Of a stretch of DNA of 8,768 nt, positions 6,610 through 8,768 are shown piece after piece; position 1 is the first letter of the stretch; the number at the start of each line of letters is the position of its first letter. Made by a program: the position numbers and the translations under genes. The DNA comes from JAWXCF01 sp034440515 (GTDB lineage Bacteria; Bacteroidota; Bacteroidia; CAILMK01): NCBI GenBank assembly GCA_034440515.1, contig JAWXCF010000048.1, forward strand, positions 1-8,768, in the 5' to 3' direction. The notes under the pieces are model-generated. The model was not told where the DNA came from. It saw only the letters and a list, made by a program, of their open reading frames with translations, and did no database searches.

Positions 6610-7428
6610 CTAGTTTCCTTTGAATTCTGCTTTCCTTTTTTCTAAAAATGCAGCAACTCCTTCTTTAAAATCATTAGTTCCGAAACTAGCTGCAAATGCT
6701 GCTATCTCTGCTTCAAAACCATCTTCTGTTTTATCGTAGTAAGAATTAATTAGACTCAAAGTTTTAGCAACAGCTAATGGCGCTTTCTTAGCTATTTTAC
6801 CCATTATCTCTACAGCTTTTTCCATTAGTGCCTCTGGCTCTACCAATTGGCTAATCATACCAAGTCTTAGCGCATCCTCAGCATTTATCATATCGCCAGT
6901 TAGCAATAATTCAGTGGCTTTGCTTCTGCCTATAAGTCTTTCTAGTCTTTGTGTACCACCATAACCTGGTGTTAAACCTAAGTTAACTTCTGGTTGACCA
7001 AACCTAGCATTCGTTGCCGCTATGCGAATATGACAAGCCATAGCTAATTCACATCCACCGCCCAATGCAAATCCATTTATGGCCGCTAATACTGGTTTGC
7101 TCATATTCTCTATATAAGTAAATGTATCGTGACCGTGCCTAGACATAGCCTCTGCTTCGTCAGAATTAAAGTCGCTAAACTCGGCAATGTCTGCTCCAGC
7201 TACAAATGCCTTATTGCCGGACCCAGTTATAATCACGCCAAGTATATTGGCATTGTTACTAGCCGCAACGGCGGCTTCTTTTATCTCCCTAATAGTTTCA
7301 ATGCTTAAAGCATTTAGTTTATCAGGCCTGTTTATGATGAAGGTGGCAATTCTATCTGCCTCTGTCACCAAAATATTGGTGTAATGACTAATCTGTGATT
7401 CCACGCTAGTTTCTTGTGTTGATTCCAT
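6610..7428 (-). CDS. Enoyl-CoA hydratase/isomerase (crotonase family)
   Basis: 272 residues, the usual length. Crotonases of this type add water across 2-trans-enoyl-CoA in fatty acid or related acyl-CoA degradation. Oxyanion-hole blocks are present: KAFVAGADIAEF (73-84) and NGFALGGGCELAMACHIRIA (118-137). Both catalytic glutamates of true hydratases are there: E127 in GGGCELAM and E147 in FGQPEVNLGLTPGYGGTQRL (143-162). The C-terminus, AAFLEKRKAEFKGN, is the normal family ending. The first ~18 residues are extra and poorly conserved; no better internal start is visible. The gene is monocistronic, with its own terminator, and divergent from mnmE across a 183-nt gap. Hydratase activity is likely; the chain length and exact pathway (beta-oxidation, butyrate-type or other) cannot be told from sequence. 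Confidence 0.93.
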   Translation of the reverse strand: MESTQETSVESQISHYTNILVTEADRIATFIINRPDKLNALSIETIREIKEAAVAASNNANILGVIITGSGNKAFVAGADIAEFSDFNSDEAEAMSRHGHDTFTYIENMSKPVLAAINGFALGGGCELAMACHIRIAATNARFGQPEVNLGLTPGYGGTQRLERLIGRSKATELLLTGDMINAEDALRLGMISQLVEPEALMEKAVEIMGKIAKKAPLAVAKTLSLINSYYDKTEDGFEAEIAAFAASFGTNDFKEGVAAFLEKRKAEFKGN

Positions 7429-7556
7429 TTATATGTGTAAGTACGTAACTATATCTTGTCTTTTAATATTAACTACTATTTAATTATCCCTCTGTGTATT
7501 ATAGAATTATTAAATAACTCTAATAAAGGGTGCAAGTTAAATATTATTATTTCTAC

Positions 7557-7587
7557 TTTTACTGATATTACTTAAACGATACCTTTG
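7557..7587 (+). promoter_or_regulatory. Probable Bacteroidota-type promoter for mnmE
   Basis: TACCTTTG at 7580-7587 is an exact match to the Bacteroidota -7 element TAnnTTTG. A T-rich -33-like TTTT lies at 7557-7560, 19 nt upstream. Transcription would start some 15-20 nt before the ATG at 7612, giving a short leader. Confidence 0.55.
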
Positions 7588-7611
7588 ACGATATCAAAAA
7601 ATTAATAAAAT

Positions 7612-8768
7612 ATGATTGACCAATCCACACCTGAAACCATTGTTGCAATTGCTACGCCAACAGGTATGGGTGCCCTTGGCATCATTAGGTTATCTGGTGC
7701 GTTAGCATTACCAATTATACGCCAATTAACAAATACTCTAAACATTAATCTAAAACCACGCCACGCTCACCTGCTAAATATATATGATACTGCCAATGGA
7801 CAAATATTAGATCAGATAATAATAACTTATTATCCTGCCCCAAATAGCTATACTGGGCAAGATTTAATTGAGTTAAGCCTGCACGGATCTGGCTACATAT
7901 TGCAGCGCTGTATGCAAATTATATTAGAACTAGGTGCTAGGCCTGCTCTACCTGGGGAATTTACCCAAATAGCCTACCTAAATGGCAAGATGGACTTAGT
8001 TCAAGCTGAGGCAATAGCTGATCTAATAGCTAGTGACAGCCCCATCAGCCAGCAAATGGCTATGAATCAATTACAAGGACATATGCGCAACTCTATCAAT
8101 CATTTGCGTGAACAATTCATAAAATTTGCTTCTCTCATAGAGTTAGAGCTCGACTTTGCTGGGGAAGATGTAGAATTTGCAGACCGAATTGCTCTCAGCT
8201 TGTTAATCAATCAAATCATTATAGAGATAACAGGAATGATAGAGTCTTATAAATATGGCTCAGCACTTAAGGAAGGGATAAAAGTAGCTATACTAGGCAA
8301 ACCCAACGCAGGTAAAAGCACCCTACTCAATGCCTTATTAGCCAGAGAACGTGCCATAGTCAGCCCAATAGCAGGTACTACCCGCGACACTGTAGAGGAT
8401 ACTTTAAGGCTGGGCGACTTTAGCTATAGACTGATAGATACTGCTGGCATTCGCCAAACGACAGATACCATAGAGCAAATCGGCATAAATAGAAGTATTA
8501 GTGCCCTAATGCAGGCAGACATAGTACTATATTGTGTTGACATTCGCCAGACTGAAGATGCTGCTCATTTACAAGAATTGTTACAATTGCGGAGCAATAC
8601 TGCTGATGAAACCCCACGTGCCCCACTACGAGCAGCAACTTTATACACGCATATAGACCTAGCCTCAGTTACTTCAGTTCAAAACCAACCCCAAGGTGCT
8701 GACACTCTATATAGTAGTCTAGCTGATGATAATGAGCTGAAAAGAAACAGTTTGCAAGACATAAATAA
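7612..8768 (+). CDS. mnmE: tRNA uridine-5-carboxymethylaminomethyl(34) modification GTPase MnmE (partial, C-terminus beyond window)
   Basis: 385 complete codons of a protein usually about 450-470 long; the frame is open at the window end. MnmE works with MnmG to modify the wobble uridine (U34) of certain tRNAs, using a folate cofactor. The N-terminal domain starts TIVAIATPTGMGALGIIRLSG and carries PGEFTQIAYLNGKMDLVQAEA (114-134), both typical. The G domain has G1 GKPNAGKS (229-236), G2 AGTTRDT (254-260) and G3 DTAG (276-279), followed by GIRQTTDTIEQIGINRS. At the place of G4 (NKxD) it reads LYTHIDL, so T346-H347-I348-D349 replaces Asn-Lys. The C-terminal helical domain and its CxGK end are not in the window. 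The ATG at 7612 is the natural family start. Isoleucine codons are mainly ATA (26 ATA, 13 ATT, 6 ATC by hand count), which I take as host codon preference. Confidence 0.95.
   Translation, partial: MIDQSTPETIVAIATPTGMGALGIIRLSGALALPIIRQLTNTLNINLKPRHAHLLNIYDTANGQILDQIIITYYPAPNSYTGQDLIELSLHGSGYILQRCMQIILELGARPALPGEFTQIAYLNGKMDLVQAEAIADLIASDSPISQQMAMNQLQGHMRNSINHLREQFIKFASLIELELDFAGEDVEFADRIALSLLINQIIIEITGMIESYKYGSALKEGIKVAILGKPNAGKSTLLNALLARERAIVSPIAGTTRDTVEDTLRLGDFSYRLIDTAGIRQTTDTIEQIGINRSISALMQADIVLYCVDIRQTEDAAHLQELLQLRSNTADETPRAPLRAATLYTHIDLASVTSVQNQPQGADTLYSSLADDNELKRNSLQDIN

Noticed and set aside
1..8768. CRISPR arrays, tRNA or rRNA genes, insertion sequences
   Set aside because: I saw no regularly spaced repeats, no cloverleaf-like segments and no transposase frames or terminal inverted repeats.

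Overview
The window looks like a chromosomal stretch from a member of the Bacteroidota. It is AT-rich and start codons lack clear Shine-Dalgarno sequences. One promoter matches the Bacteroidota TAnnTTTG -7 element. One lipoprotein has an acidic stretch just after its lipobox, as surface lipoproteins of this phylum do. The genus cannot be fixed from the sequence alone.

Left part (1-2207, minus strand): a two-gene operon of a AAA+ ATPase followed, 9 nt later, by a subtilisin-like (S8) protease that runs off the window. The pairing and the sequence features match the antiphage system IetAS (ATPase plus subtilisin-like protease). It is a described but mechanistically little-understood defence system. 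Its codon use differs from that of the housekeeping gene at the right end, which suggests acquisition by transfer.

Middle left (2208-3298): no intact gene. It holds a decayed, 5'-truncated luciferase-like (LLM) flavin oxidoreductase with one frameshift and two further in-frame stops. It looks like a scar zone beside the defence genes.

Middle (3299-6364): a plus-strand membrane protein fuses a heavy-metal-associated (HMA) domain to a MauE/DoxX-like membrane domain. It converges, across a bidirectional terminator, on three minus-strand genes with ferritin-like folds: a DUF892 (YciE/YciF-type) protein, and upstream of it a two-gene operon of exported Ferritin_2 (desiccation-related) proteins. 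The first gene of that operon is a predicted lipoprotein. Together they suggest an iron, metal or oxidative stress neighbourhood, with one cytoplasmic and two exported four-helix proteins.

Right part (6541-8768): an enoyl-CoA hydratase/isomerase with both catalytic glutamates and its own terminator is divergent from mnmE (tRNA U34-modification GTPase), which is cut by the window end. The MnmE G4 motif reads THID instead of the usual NKxD, the most unusual residue-level feature here.

The strongest candidate for a notable biological system is the IetAS-like pair; it is not new as a family. No RNA genes, CRISPR arrays or insertion sequences were seen.
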